6,759 bases of DNA from NCBI GenBank assembly GCA_018780025.1, contig JADMKH010000126.1, forward strand, positions 1-6,759, read 5' to 3'. Numbering within the stretch: the stretch's first letter is position 1; every line of letters begins with the position of its first letter. The notes under the pieces were generated by a model. The model was not told the DNA's origin. It saw nothing but the letters and a program-made list of their open reading frames with translations, and ran no database searches. Positions 1-5,847 of the stretch are shown here, piece after piece. A program made the position numbers and the translations under genes. This DNA comes from Thiobacillus sp. GTDB taxonomy: Bacteria > Pseudomonadota > Gammaproteobacteria > Burkholderiales > Thiobacillaceae.

Positions 1-1
1 G

Positions 2-1747
2 CTGTCGGGGCAGGGCGTGGTGATGGAAAGCCTCAACATGTCGCAGACGCGGGGCTTTCGCAATGGCGGCGCCATCCATATCGTCATCAACAACCAGATT
101 GGTTTCACCACGTCGGACCCGCGCGATGTGCGTTCGACGCTGTATTGCACCGATGTCGCAAAAATGGTCGAGGCGCCGGTGCTGCATGTGAACGGAGACG
201 ATCCCGAGGCGGTGGCCTTTGCGGTGCAGACGGCGGTCGATTTCCGCTATACCTTCCACAAGAATGTCTTTATCGACCTGGTGTGCTATCGCCGCCATGG
301 TCACAACGAACAGGACGAACCGCTTGCCACGCAACCCATGATGTATCGGCGTATCCAGTCGCATCCGAGTACGCGCGTCCTGTACGCGCAGCGGCTGGTG
401 GACGAAGGCGTGCTGACGCAGCTTCAGGCGGACGACATGGTTGACCTGTGTCGCGAGAAGCTGGAACACGGCGAGTTATTGAGTTCCCCCGCGCTGTCCG
501 ACTTCAAGCAAACGTACGGCACCAATTGGGACAGTTTCAAGTACAACCACGCCGATGCCGAAGTGGCGACTGCGGTGCCCGCGCAACGGCTTGATTACCT
601 CGGCGAGCAAATCACCACGCTGCAACAGGACATAGAACTGCATTCGCGGGTGCAGAAAGTTCTGGATGACCGCCGTAAAATGCGCGCGGGCGAACTGCGG
701 GTGGACTGGGGATACGCCGAGCACCTGGCCTATGCCAGCCTGCTCGACAAGGGAATCAACGTGCGGGTGTCGGGACAGGACTCGGCACGCGGCACCTTCT
801 TTCATCGCCATGCCGTGTGGCACGATCAGAAGCGCGAGCGCAGGCAAAGCGGTGTGTATATTCCGCTGGAGCATATCCATGATCGGCAGGGCGATTTCGC
901 CATCATTGATTCGCTGCTTTCAGAAGTGGCGGTTCTGGCATTCGAATACGGTTATGCCACGGCCGATCCGGAAACGCTGGTGGTGTGGGAGGCGCAGTTT
1001 GGCGACTTTGCCAACGGTGCGCAGGTCGTCATCGATCAGTTCATCAGCAGCGGCGAAGCCAAATGGGGGCGGATGTGCGGCATGACCCTGCTGTTGCCGC
1101 ATGCATTGGAAGGGCAGGGGCCGGAACATTCCTCTGCCCGCCTCGAACGCTTTCTGCAGCTGTGCGCACAGGACAACATCCAGGTTTGCGTGCCCACCTT
1201 GCCCTCCCAGATGTTCCATTTGTTGCGACGGCAAATCGTACGGCCGGTCAGAAAACCGCTTGTGATCATGAGCCCCAAGGCACTGTTGCGACATCCGGCC
1301 TCGACCTCAACCCTCGACGACCTGTCCAGCGGGGCTTTCATGCCGGTCATTGACGATATGCGCGAACCGCGACATGCCAGGCGGGTTGTGGCGTGTAGCG
1401 GGCGGGTGTGGTTCGACCTTGAGGCGCAACGCGAAACGCTCGGCCTGGGAGACGTTGCCTTGGTCCGGATAGAACAGCTCTATCCCTTTCCTGAACAGGC
1501 GTTTCGTGCGGTTCTGAACGCTTACCCGCAAGCCGAAACGTTTGTCTGGGCGCAGGATGAACCGATGAACCAGGGTGCATGGTTCCAGACCCTGCATCAC
1601 CTCAATCACTGTGCCCCGGGCGGACACCGCTTTCACTATGCCGGCCGGCCTGCCGCCGCCGCGCCAGCCTCGGGCTATGTTTCGCGCCACCGGGATGAGC
1701 TCGAAGCCCTGCTGAAAGATGCTCTGGAGACCCCGTATGAAGATTGA
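2..1747 (+). CDS. sucA: 2-oxoglutarate dehydrogenase E1 component, C-terminal part (5' end cut by window edge)
   Basis: This is the thiamine-diphosphate-dependent E1 subunit of the 2-oxoglutarate dehydrogenase complex. It decarboxylates 2-oxoglutarate and passes the succinyl group to the lipoyl arm of E2 in the TCA cycle (cytoplasm). The frame is open from base 2, so 581 residues are visible. E. coli SucA has about 933, so roughly the first 350 lie upstream. Visible family blocks are the cofactor-binding segment with HIVINNQIGFTT near the start, GHNEQDEPLATQPMMY, then SGQDSARGTFFHRHAV and GQGPEHSSARLERF in the transketolase-like pyrimidine-binding region. The C-terminal domain ends in WAQDEPMNQGAWF and AGRPAAAAPASGY. 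No frameshift or internal stop is seen. It ends 11 bases inside sucB, which indicates translational coupling. The GTG/ATG codons at 17-25 are internal, because homology continues upstream of them to the window edge. Confidence 0.97.
   Translation: MSGQGVVMESLNMSQTRGFRNGGAIHIVINNQIGFTTSDPRDVRSTLYCTDVAKMVEAPVLHVNGDDPEAVAFAVQTAVDFRYTFHKNVFIDLVCYRRHGHNEQDEPLATQPMMYRRIQSHPSTRVLYAQRLVDEGVLTQLQADDMVDLCREKLEHGELLSSPALSDFKQTYGTNWDSFKYNHADAEVATAVPAQRLDYLGEQITTLQQDIELHSRVQKVLDDRRKMRAGELRVDWGYAEHLAYASLLDKGINVRVSGQDSARGTFFHRHAVWHDQKRERRQSGVYIPLEHIHDRQGDFAIIDSLLSEVAVLAFEYGYATADPETLVVWEAQFGDFANGAQVVIDQFISSGEAKWGRMCGMTLLLPHALEGQGPEHSSARLERFLQLCAQDNIQVCVPTLPSQMFHLLRRQIVRPVRKPLVIMSPKALLRHPASTSTLDDLSSGAFMPVIDDMREPRHARRVVACSGRVWFDLEAQRETLGLGDVALVRIEQLYPFPEQAFRAVLNAYPQAETFVWAQDEPMNQGAWFQTLHHLNHCAPGGHRFHYAGRPAAAAPASGYVSRHRDELEALLKDALETPYED
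1726..1729 (+). promoter_or_regulatory. Ribosome binding site deciding the sucB start
   Basis: GGAG lies inside the last codons of sucA, seven bases before the sucB ATG at 1737. It supports this start over in-frame codons further upstream inside sucA, and fits coupled translation of E1 and E2. Confidence 0.6.
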
Positions 1748-2846
1748 TGTGCGTGTCCCTGCCTTGTCCGATTCTGTTTCAAGCGGCACGCTACTGCCCT
1801 GGCGCAAACAGATTGGCGATCAGGTCGCGCGCGACGAAACCCTGGTGGATCTGGAAACCGACAAGGTGATTCTGGAAATCCCGTCGCCCGCATCCGGTGT
1901 GCTGATCGAGTTGCGCCAGACCGAAGGGGCCGTCGTCAAGGCCGATGAAGTGGTGGCGGTGATCGAGACGGATGAGCAGGCTGCGACGACGGTTTCGAAG
2001 CAGCCAACCCGCACGGAACAGCCTGTGGCCCCGCCCGTGGCTGGAGAAAAAACCGTCGCCACCGTTGCGGTTAAAGCGCAAGCTGTAGCGCCGCCTCCCG
2101 CGCCGAGCGTACCGCTACCCCAGCGTATTGCACCTGCGGCCGCGCCGGGCGAAGTCCGTCGCGAACCGATGTCGCGCCTGCGGAGCCGCGTGGCCGAACG
2201 TCTGGTCGCCGCGCAGCACACCGCGGCCATGCTCACCACCTTCAACGAGGTGAACATGGCGGCTGTCATTGACCTGCGTCAACGTTTCAAGGGCGAGTTC
2301 GAGATCAGGCATGGCGTCAAGCTGGGCTACATGTCGTTCTTCGTGCGTGCGGTGTGTCTGGCGCTGGAGCAGTTCCCGATTGTCAACGCATCCATAGAGG
2401 GCACCGACATCGTCTGGCCGGCCGACGTCGATATGGGCATCGCCATTTCCAGTCCGCGCGGACTGGTGGTACCGATTCTGCGACGCGCACAGCTTTTATC
2501 GTCTGCAGACATCGAAGCGGGCATTGCGGATTTCGCACTGCGTGCGCGAGACGCCAGGCTCACGCTCGATGATCTGTCGGGCGGCACCTTTTCCATTACC
2601 AATGGCGGCGTGTTCGGCTCGCTGCTGTCCACGCCCATACTCAATCCGCCGCAGTCCGCCATCCTCGGCATGCACACCATTCAGGAGCGTCCCATCGCCG
2701 AGAATGGCCAGGTGGTGATCCGCCCCATGATGTATCTGGCCCTCACCTACGACCATCGCCTGATCGATGGTCGCGATGCGGTGCAGTTTCTGGTTGCAGT
2801 CAAGGCTGCGCTGGAAGCGCCCGGGGCCTTGTTGTCGGCTGTTTAG
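1737..2846 (+). CDS. sucB: Dihydrolipoyllysine succinyltransferase (E2 of 2-oxoglutarate dehydrogenase) lacking a visible subunit-binding domain
   Basis: This is the E2 core of the 2-oxoglutarate dehydrogenase complex; it moves succinyl from its lipoyl arm to CoA. The ATG at 1737 was chosen because MKIDVRVPALSDSV is the usual E2o N-terminus and GGAG (1726-1729) sits 7 bases upstream; the start overlaps sucA. The product is 369 residues. The lipoyl domain spans about 2-77, with lipoyl Lys43 in DLETDKVILE. An Ala/Pro/Val/Thr-rich linker covers about 78-143, and the acyltransferase domain runs from PMSRLRSRVAERL (about 144) to the end. The catalytic motif is YDHRLIDG with His340 and Asp344. The oddity is the linker. 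The usual peripheral subunit-binding domain (SPAVRRLL...GTGxGGRxTxxD type, about 35-40 residues) is not there, and the protein is about 35 residues shorter than E. coli SucB (about 404). The family call is secure; absence of the domain was judged by eye. Confidence 0.96.
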   Translation: MKIDVRVPALSDSVSSGTLLPWRKQIGDQVARDETLVDLETDKVILEIPSPASGVLIELRQTEGAVVKADEVVAVIETDEQAATTVSKQPTRTEQPVAPPVAGEKTVATVAVKAQAVAPPPAPSVPLPQRIAPAAAPGEVRREPMSRLRSRVAERLVAAQHTAAMLTTFNEVNMAAVIDLRQRFKGEFEIRHGVKLGYMSFFVRAVCLALEQFPIVNASIEGTDIVWPADVDMGIAISSPRGLVVPILRRAQLLSSADIEAGIADFALRARDARLTLDDLSGGTFSITNGGVFGSLLSTPILNPPQSAILGMHTIQERPIAENGQVVIRPMMYLALTYDHRLIDGRDAVQFLVAVKAALEAPGALLSAV

Positions 2847-2893
2847 CCCGATTGATACAGGTCTGATGATTCTTGTCGATACCCAATAATGAC

Positions 2894-3715
2894 ATGACCC
2901 TGCCCGCCCAAAACCTCATCGAAGTCAGCGACCTGCATTTTTCGTATGAGGACAATTCAGTACTCAAAGGCATCAATCTCAGCATTCCGCGTGGCAAGGT
3001 GGTGGCCATACTGGGTGTGAGCGGGTGCGGCAAGACCACCCTGTTGCGTCATCTGGGGGGGCAACTCAAGCCGTCTCAAGGCAGCGTGAGCTTTGCTGGG
3101 AAAGTGGTGCATGAACTGAACAACGCCGGTCTTTACGCCATCCGCCGCAAGATGGGCATGATGTTTCAGGTCAGCGGCTTGTTCAGCGACCTGTCGGTGT
3201 TCGAAAATATTGCCTATCCGATGCGCGAGCACACCGACCTGCCTGAAGAAGTCATTCATGACCTGGTCTTGATGAAACTCCACGCCGTGGGGTTGCGCGG
3301 GGCACATGCAATGCGCACCAGCGAGCTGTCGGGCGGCATGGAACGGCGCGTTGCACTGGCTCGGGCGATTGCGCTCGATCCCATGCTGATCATGTACGAC
3401 GAGCCTTTTGCCGGGCTTGACCCCATCTCGCTTAATACCATCGCCAGCTTGATCCGGCGCCTCAATGATGCGCTCGGACTGACCTCGATTGTGGTGACGT
3501 ACGACGTCTCGGAATCGCTCAAGGTCGCCGATTATGTCTATTTCATCCATGGCGGTGTCGTGGTGGCTGAAGGCAATGCAGCCGAACTGGCCGATTCGAC
3601 CGACCCGTTTGTCCGGCAGTTTGTCGATGCCATGCCCGATGGCCCGGTGGCGTTTCAGTACCCCAGCCAGCCATTTGGGGAAGCGCTGGAAATCAGCCGT
3701 CCCCTGCCTGGATAA
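2894..3715 (+). CDS. mlaF: MlaF-like ABC transporter ATPase (phospholipid-transport type) with Tyr in the H-loop
   Basis: This is a 273-residue ABC ATPase most like MlaF, the cytoplasmic ATPase of the MlaFEDB inner-membrane complex that moves phospholipids between inner and outer membranes. Visible motifs are Walker A GVSGCGKT (Lys47), the Q-loop Gln92 in MMFQVSGLFSDLSVFEN, the signature LSGGMERRVALARAIALDP (from 145), and Walker B LIMYDEPFAGLD (Asp169, Glu170). The C-terminal tail TDPFVRQF...DGPVAFQYP is typical of MlaF. The H-loop position reads VVTYDVSESL, with Tyr203 (TAC at 3500-3502) where ABC ATPases normally have His. The ATG at 2894 is preferred because the ABC domain begins right after it, but no good Shine-Dalgarno precedes it; an in-frame TTG at 2873 is the alternative and adds seven residues. 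It starts 47 bases after sucB on the same strand, so it may be co-transcribed. No mlaE, mlaD, mlaC or mlaB is adjacent, so it looks orphaned. No convincing terminator follows: CCCC-GCAT-GGGG at 3720-3731 is too short and lacks a T-run. Confidence 0.87.
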   Translation: MTLPAQNLIEVSDLHFSYEDNSVLKGINLSIPRGKVVAILGVSGCGKTTLLRHLGGQLKPSQGSVSFAGKVVHELNNAGLYAIRRKMGMMFQVSGLFSDLSVFENIAYPMREHTDLPEEVIHDLVLMKLHAVGLRGAHAMRTSELSGGMERRVALARAIALDPMLIMYDEPFAGLDPISLNTIASLIRRLNDALGLTSIVVTYDVSESLKVADYVYFIHGGVVVAEGNAAELADSTDPFVRQFVDAMPDGPVAFQYPSQPFGEALEISRPLPG

Positions 3716-3827
3716 TTCCCCCCGCATGGGGTGTTCGGGCCGCACCGGTGAACTGCGATTGCACAATGATGCGGGCGCAGTGTTCTGCCTGCTTTTACCC
3801 TGACAACACGGGCTGGAATTTCCCCGA

Positions 3828-4172
3828 TCAATCGATTAGCAGACTCACGGATGCTTCAGCGGTCGCTCTGTCGATGTCAATCTGAACCACGCAATATTCG
3901 TTATGCCTGTCGATGGGCGAGGGGTCATCCGCGCAATTGCAGCCGGCAATCACGCCCATATAAAAAATCCCTGCCCGGGCTCTGATGCGTGCGGGTTCCT
4001 CCGCCACGCTGAGTATCATCACCTGAATGGGCTGATCAGAGACATGGCTGCTCGCCGTCAAACCCTGTTGCAACGGCAGGTGTTGCTCATCCAGTTGTTC
4101 GACTTCCCGTTTGAGCACGTCCTTGAAGGTGGGCGCGCCCCAGGCATTCAGGCTTTCAGGTAGACATAACAT
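3828..4172 (-). CDS. Small conserved-looking protein of unknown function with CxC...C pattern
   Basis: I assign no function. The reading frame gives 114 residues, cytoplasmic by appearance, with no signal peptide or membrane segment. From about residue 16 it has a helix-like, charged start (FKDVLKREVEQLDEQHLPLQ). A beta-looking core follows (PIQVMILSVAEEPARIRA, AGIFYMGVIAGC), then Cys78-x-Cys80 with ADDPSPID, Cys94 in NEYC, and an alternating VVQIDIDRATAEASVSLL end. The CxC-ADDP-...-EYC segment resembles, from memory, a family of short hypothetical proteins in betaproteobacteria, which is why this strand was preferred over the opposite-strand frame at 3903-4163. The start is uncertain. ATG at 4172 is the only ordinary start codon in frame before the conserved part, but no Shine-Dalgarno is visible, and the first 14 residues (MLCLPESLNAWGAP) may not be native. 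It is convergent with the mlaF-like gene and lies just beyond the end of the cassette array. A metal- or thiol-related role for the cysteines would be a guess. Confidence 0.6.
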   Translation of the reverse strand: MLCLPESLNAWGAPTFKDVLKREVEQLDEQHLPLQQGLTASSHVSDQPIQVMILSVAEEPARIRARAGIFYMGVIAGCNCADDPSPIDRHNEYCVVQIDIDRATAEASVSLLID

Positions 4173-4311
4173 GGCCCGCTATCCGCTAATCGGCTCCCGG
4201 CGGCTATGGATGATCGAATTCACTGTGTATTTCCTTCAGCCTGTGAACCCACGTGCATGGAGTGGGAGAACCCTATCGTGCAAGGAATGCCACGCAAAAT
4301 TTTCAGCCATC

Positions 4312-4336
4312 GTTCCAATGGACTGACTATTGGAAC
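4312..4336. repeat. Perfect 8-bp inverted repeat in the intergenic gap
   Basis: GTTCCAAT (4312-4319) and ATTGGAAC (4329-4336) are exact reverse complements around a 9-base loop. An AT-rich tract ending in five Ts (4346-4350) follows on the + strand, but it is too distant for a standard intrinsic terminator. It could be an operator-like palindrome, a weak terminator or chance. The rest of the gap 4173-4379 shows no gene, RNA gene or clear promoter that I can support. Confidence 0.4.
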
Positions 4337-4379
4337 TGAATTTGATTTTTCACGGTGCCAAACTCAATAATATTGCCCG

Positions 4380-4430
4380 AAACAACATAAGGGGCGCGCT
4401 TTAGCTTCCCTCTCGAACGCGATGTTAGGC
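4380..4430 (-). other. Imperfect attC-like site ending the last cassette
   Basis: On the - strand, ten bases after the exporter's stop codon, inverse core GCCTAAC (4430-4424) matches exactly the core GTTAGGC that opens the same cassette at 5367-5361. The far half is poor. The stem can be drawn as AACAT with ATGTT plus GAGGG with CCCTT (one G-T pair), and a bulge of about nine bases on one side. The right core would be GTTGTTT (4386-4380), which departs from GTTRRRY. A slightly better-looking GTTTGGC at 4363-4357 would give a 74-base site but shows no matching inner stem. The first core is confident; the outer boundary is not. Confidence 0.45.
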
Positions 4431-4440
4431 CTGTGCGCGA

Positions 4441-5343
4441 TCAATCATTCGTTTTACCTTGGTCTTGACGAAGAATCATGACGATTCCCCCCAAGACAAG
4501 GACCCCACCCGGAATGAACATAGGTGAAAGCTTTTCCCCGAGTATCAAGAAGGCGAATAGTCCTGCGAACAAAGGAATGAAAAGTGAAATCGTCGCCGTA
4601 ACAACCGCAGGCAAACGCTTTGATGCAAGCGCGAAACCTATTGATGGAATGGCCGTGGAAAGCACACCCAGACCGAGAAATACCAGCAGGGCATGACCAT
4701 TCAACGTATCTAACCCGGAAGGCGTCGGTGCCAAACTAGCCATTAGCACCAGAATGACGCTCCCCGAGGTAAATGTCAGCAAGGAGACGCCTATTATCTC
4801 CGGTGCGACACTGCGCTCATGCAGAATCCGGTAGGTATAAGCGTAGAGCGCGGCCAACCCCGCAGCGCACACTGCAAGAATGTTCCCCATGAGATGGTGA
4901 ATTGGACTATCTCCAGCGAAGGACATTCTGGGAACCAGAATCAAGCCCATTCCGGCGACCGCCAGCAGGGCGCCACCAATTTCAGTGTGGTTGGGGATAT
5001 CACCCCGAATTCGGCGGAAAGATAGTACAAAAAGTGGTGGGGTACTCAGCAAAAGCGCCACTTCCGCCACCGGTGCCATTTGAAAAGCCGCGGTTGCCAA
5101 CAAGTAATATCCTGCTAATAGCAAGGCGAGAACATGAGCGATGGGGCGCTCCAGTGCTGATTTAAAACTCTGGCGACTGCTTCGGAATAGCCCAAGAATA
5201 GGCAGAACAACCACCAGCGCCACCAAGAGCCGCCCCGCAGTGACCGTCAACGGTGGGAGAGAAGGTAGCAGGCGCACAAAGATTCCCGTGAGTCCCCACA
5301 TCAAGGATGTCAATCCGGCTGCTAGCAAGGCATTTCTTTGCAT
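4441..5343 (-). CDS. EamA/DMT-family transporter (third cassette gene)
   Basis: This is a 300-residue inner-membrane protein of the drug/metabolite transporter superfamily, EamA family, built from two tandem repeats of about five helices each. The first repeat is about residues 5-138 (opening LLAAGLTSLMWGLTGIFVRL); the second is about 152-291 (from GNILAVCAAGLAALYAYTYR) and ends with a LGEKLSP-type motif near 268-274, then a short charged tail QDQGKTND. Members export or exchange small metabolites such as amino acids; the substrate here cannot be read from sequence. The start chosen is ATG at 5343. AAGGAAG (5358-5352) lies 8 bases before it, whereas the in-frame GTG at 5349 would sit only 2 bases from that motif. 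The leader between the recombination core and ATG is 17 bases, typical of cassette genes. The stop falls ten bases before the next inverse core. The frame is intact and the length is normal for the family. Confidence 0.92.
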   Translation of the reverse strand: MQRNALLAAGLTSLMWGLTGIFVRLLPSLPPLTVTAGRLLVALVVVLPILGLFRSSRQSFKSALERPIAHVLALLLAGYYLLATAAFQMAPVAEVALLLSTPPLFVLSFRRIRGDIPNHTEIGGALLAVAGMGLILVPRMSFAGDSPIHHLMGNILAVCAAGLAALYAYTYRILHERSVAPEIIGVSLLTFTSGSVILVLMASLAPTPSGLDTLNGHALLVFLGLGVLSTAIPSIGFALASKRLPAVVTATISLFIPLFAGLFAFLILGEKLSPMFIPGGVLVLGGIVMILRQDQGKTND

Positions 5344-5351
5344 GGGCACTG

Positions 5352-5358
5352 CTTCCTT
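5352..5358 (-). promoter_or_regulatory. Cassette-borne ribosome binding site for the exporter at 4441-5343
   Basis: The - strand reads AAGGAAG, then eight bases, then the ATG at 5343. It lies immediately after the cassette core site, so the cassette brings its own translation signal without a promoter. It decides the ATG over the upstream GTG. Confidence 0.7.
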
Positions 5359-5360
5359 GG

Positions 5361-5423
5361 GCCTAACGTAAAGTTGAGGGACGCGCCGCTTTTGGCGCGT
5401 CCCGCTTGACTACAATGTTAGCT
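5361..5423 (-). other. attC recombination site after the CsaA-like cassette
   Basis: This is a 63-base imperfect palindrome on the - strand. It has inverse core AGCTAAC (5423-5417), a left arm, an inner stem GGGACGCGCC and GGCGCGTCCC (perfect 10 bp around AAAAGC), a right arm, and core GTTAGGC (5367-5361), a full match to GTTRRRY. The CsaA-like stop codon ends five bases before it. Integron integrase would act on the folded single strand and cut between the G and TT of the core. The layout of two stem boxes, asymmetric unpaired bases and a short loop is that of classical attC sites. Confidence 0.9.
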
Positions 5424-5427
5424 GTGC

Positions 5428-5766
5428 TCATAGAAGCCTCGTGCCTAGTGGAACTGGATGATCCGGCACACAGAGCGCAACCTCGCCCCGCTCATTGTGA
5501 AAACCAGTCACTAGACATTCCGACATCAGCGGCCCAATTTGTTTCTTGGGAAAATTAACAACGGCCACAACAAGTTTTCCAATAAGATCTTCTGGCTGGT
5601 ACAAGTCGGTGATCTGTGCGCTAGATTTCTTGATACCCAGTTCTTCCCCAAAATCCACATGCAGCACGTAGGCGGGCTTTTTGGCCTCAGCAAAAATCGA
5701 CGCATCTACGATGCACCCAACGCGAATCTCAACTTTAGTGAAGTCGTCCCACATGATGGATTGCAT
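5428..5766 (-). CDS. CsaA-like tRNA-binding-domain protein (second cassette gene)
   Basis: This 112-residue protein consists of one tRNA-binding OB-fold domain of the CsaA type, related to the C-terminal domain of MetRS and to Arc1p/YtpR. Family features are an opening MWDDFTKVEIRVGCIVDA, then AEAKKPAYVLHVDFG, LGIKKSSAQITDLY, a VVAVVNFPKKQIGPLMSE block, and a final VPDHPVPLGTRLL. Bacillus CsaA is a dimer that binds tRNA and has been described as a secretion chaperone; which applies here is unknown. The start ATG at 5766 follows AGGGAGA (5777-5771) at 4 bases. A second ATG four codons in (5754) is possible and closer to typical family N-termini. The gene is complete and of usual length. It is framed by cassette core sites on both sides, so it is a mobile unit rather than a housekeeping copy. 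I do not assign the symbol csaA because the family contains several subtypes. Confidence 0.92.
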   Translation of the reverse strand: MQSIMWDDFTKVEIRVGCIVDASIFAEAKKPAYVLHVDFGEELGIKKSSAQITDLYQPEDLIGKLVVAVVNFPKKQIGPLMSECLVTGFHNERGEVALCVPDHPVPLGTRLL

Positions 5767-5770
5767 GTAC

Positions 5771-5777
5771 TCTCCCT
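5771..5777 (-). promoter_or_regulatory. Cassette-borne ribosome binding site for the CsaA-like gene
   Basis: The - strand reads AGGGAGA, four bases before the ATG at 5766 and within 15 bases of the cassette core. The close spacing also leaves the ATG at 5754 possible (16 bases), but 5766 is the better fit. Confidence 0.65.
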
Positions 5778-5781
5778 AAAC

Positions 5782-5847
5782 AGCTAACGTTTGAGTTCAG
5801 CGGACCGCCTGCTTACGGGCGCGGTCCGCTGGAGCGATTTGTTGGGC
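5782..5847 (-). other. attC recombination site after the first EamA cassette
   Basis: This is a 66-base imperfect palindrome on the - strand. It has inverse core GCCCAAC (5847-5841, fits RYYYAAC) and an inner stem CAGCGGACCGC and GCGGTCCGCTG (perfect 11 bp) around a 12-base loop region. The right arm is followed by core GTTAGCT (5788-5782), one base off GTTRRRY. That core is shared with the start of the next cassette and pairs exactly with the next cassette's own inverse core, as expected when the crossover is between G and TT. The left half of the site lies inside the EamA reading frame, whose stop is at 5799-5797. Confidence 0.9.

Noticed and set aside
2873..2893. TTG start at 2873 for the MlaF-like gene
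   Set aside because: It adds only seven residues of low-information sequence with a poorly spaced purine tract upstream; ATG at 2894 begins just before the ABC domain. It is not fully excluded.
2957..3766. Long open frame on the - strand (269 codons) opposite the ABC ATPase gene
   Set aside because: It lies antisense to a clear MlaF-like gene with all ABC motifs; its product is His/Gln/Arg-rich with no recognisable family, as expected of a GC-rich shadow frame.
3716..3827. Intrinsic terminator between the convergent ATPase and small unknown genes
   Set aside because: The only stems are CCCC-GCAT-GGGG at 3720-3731 and the palindrome CACCGGTG nearby; neither has a run of T after it.
3903..4326. 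Two + strand frames (3903-4163 and 4111-4326) over the small unknown gene and the gap
   Set aside because: Neither has a ribosome binding site or family resemblance. The - strand frame carries the conserved-looking CxC...EYC core.
5344..5349. GTG start at 5349 for the second EamA exporter
   Set aside because: The AAGGAAG motif ends two bases before it, too close for efficient initiation; ATG at 5343 has eight-base spacing.
5361..5423. Reading the GC-rich hairpin as a rho-independent terminator of the CsaA-like gene
   Set aside because: The stem is followed by TCAACTTTAC and then a GTTAGGC core rather than a T-run, and the core/inverse-core arrangement fits attC fully.
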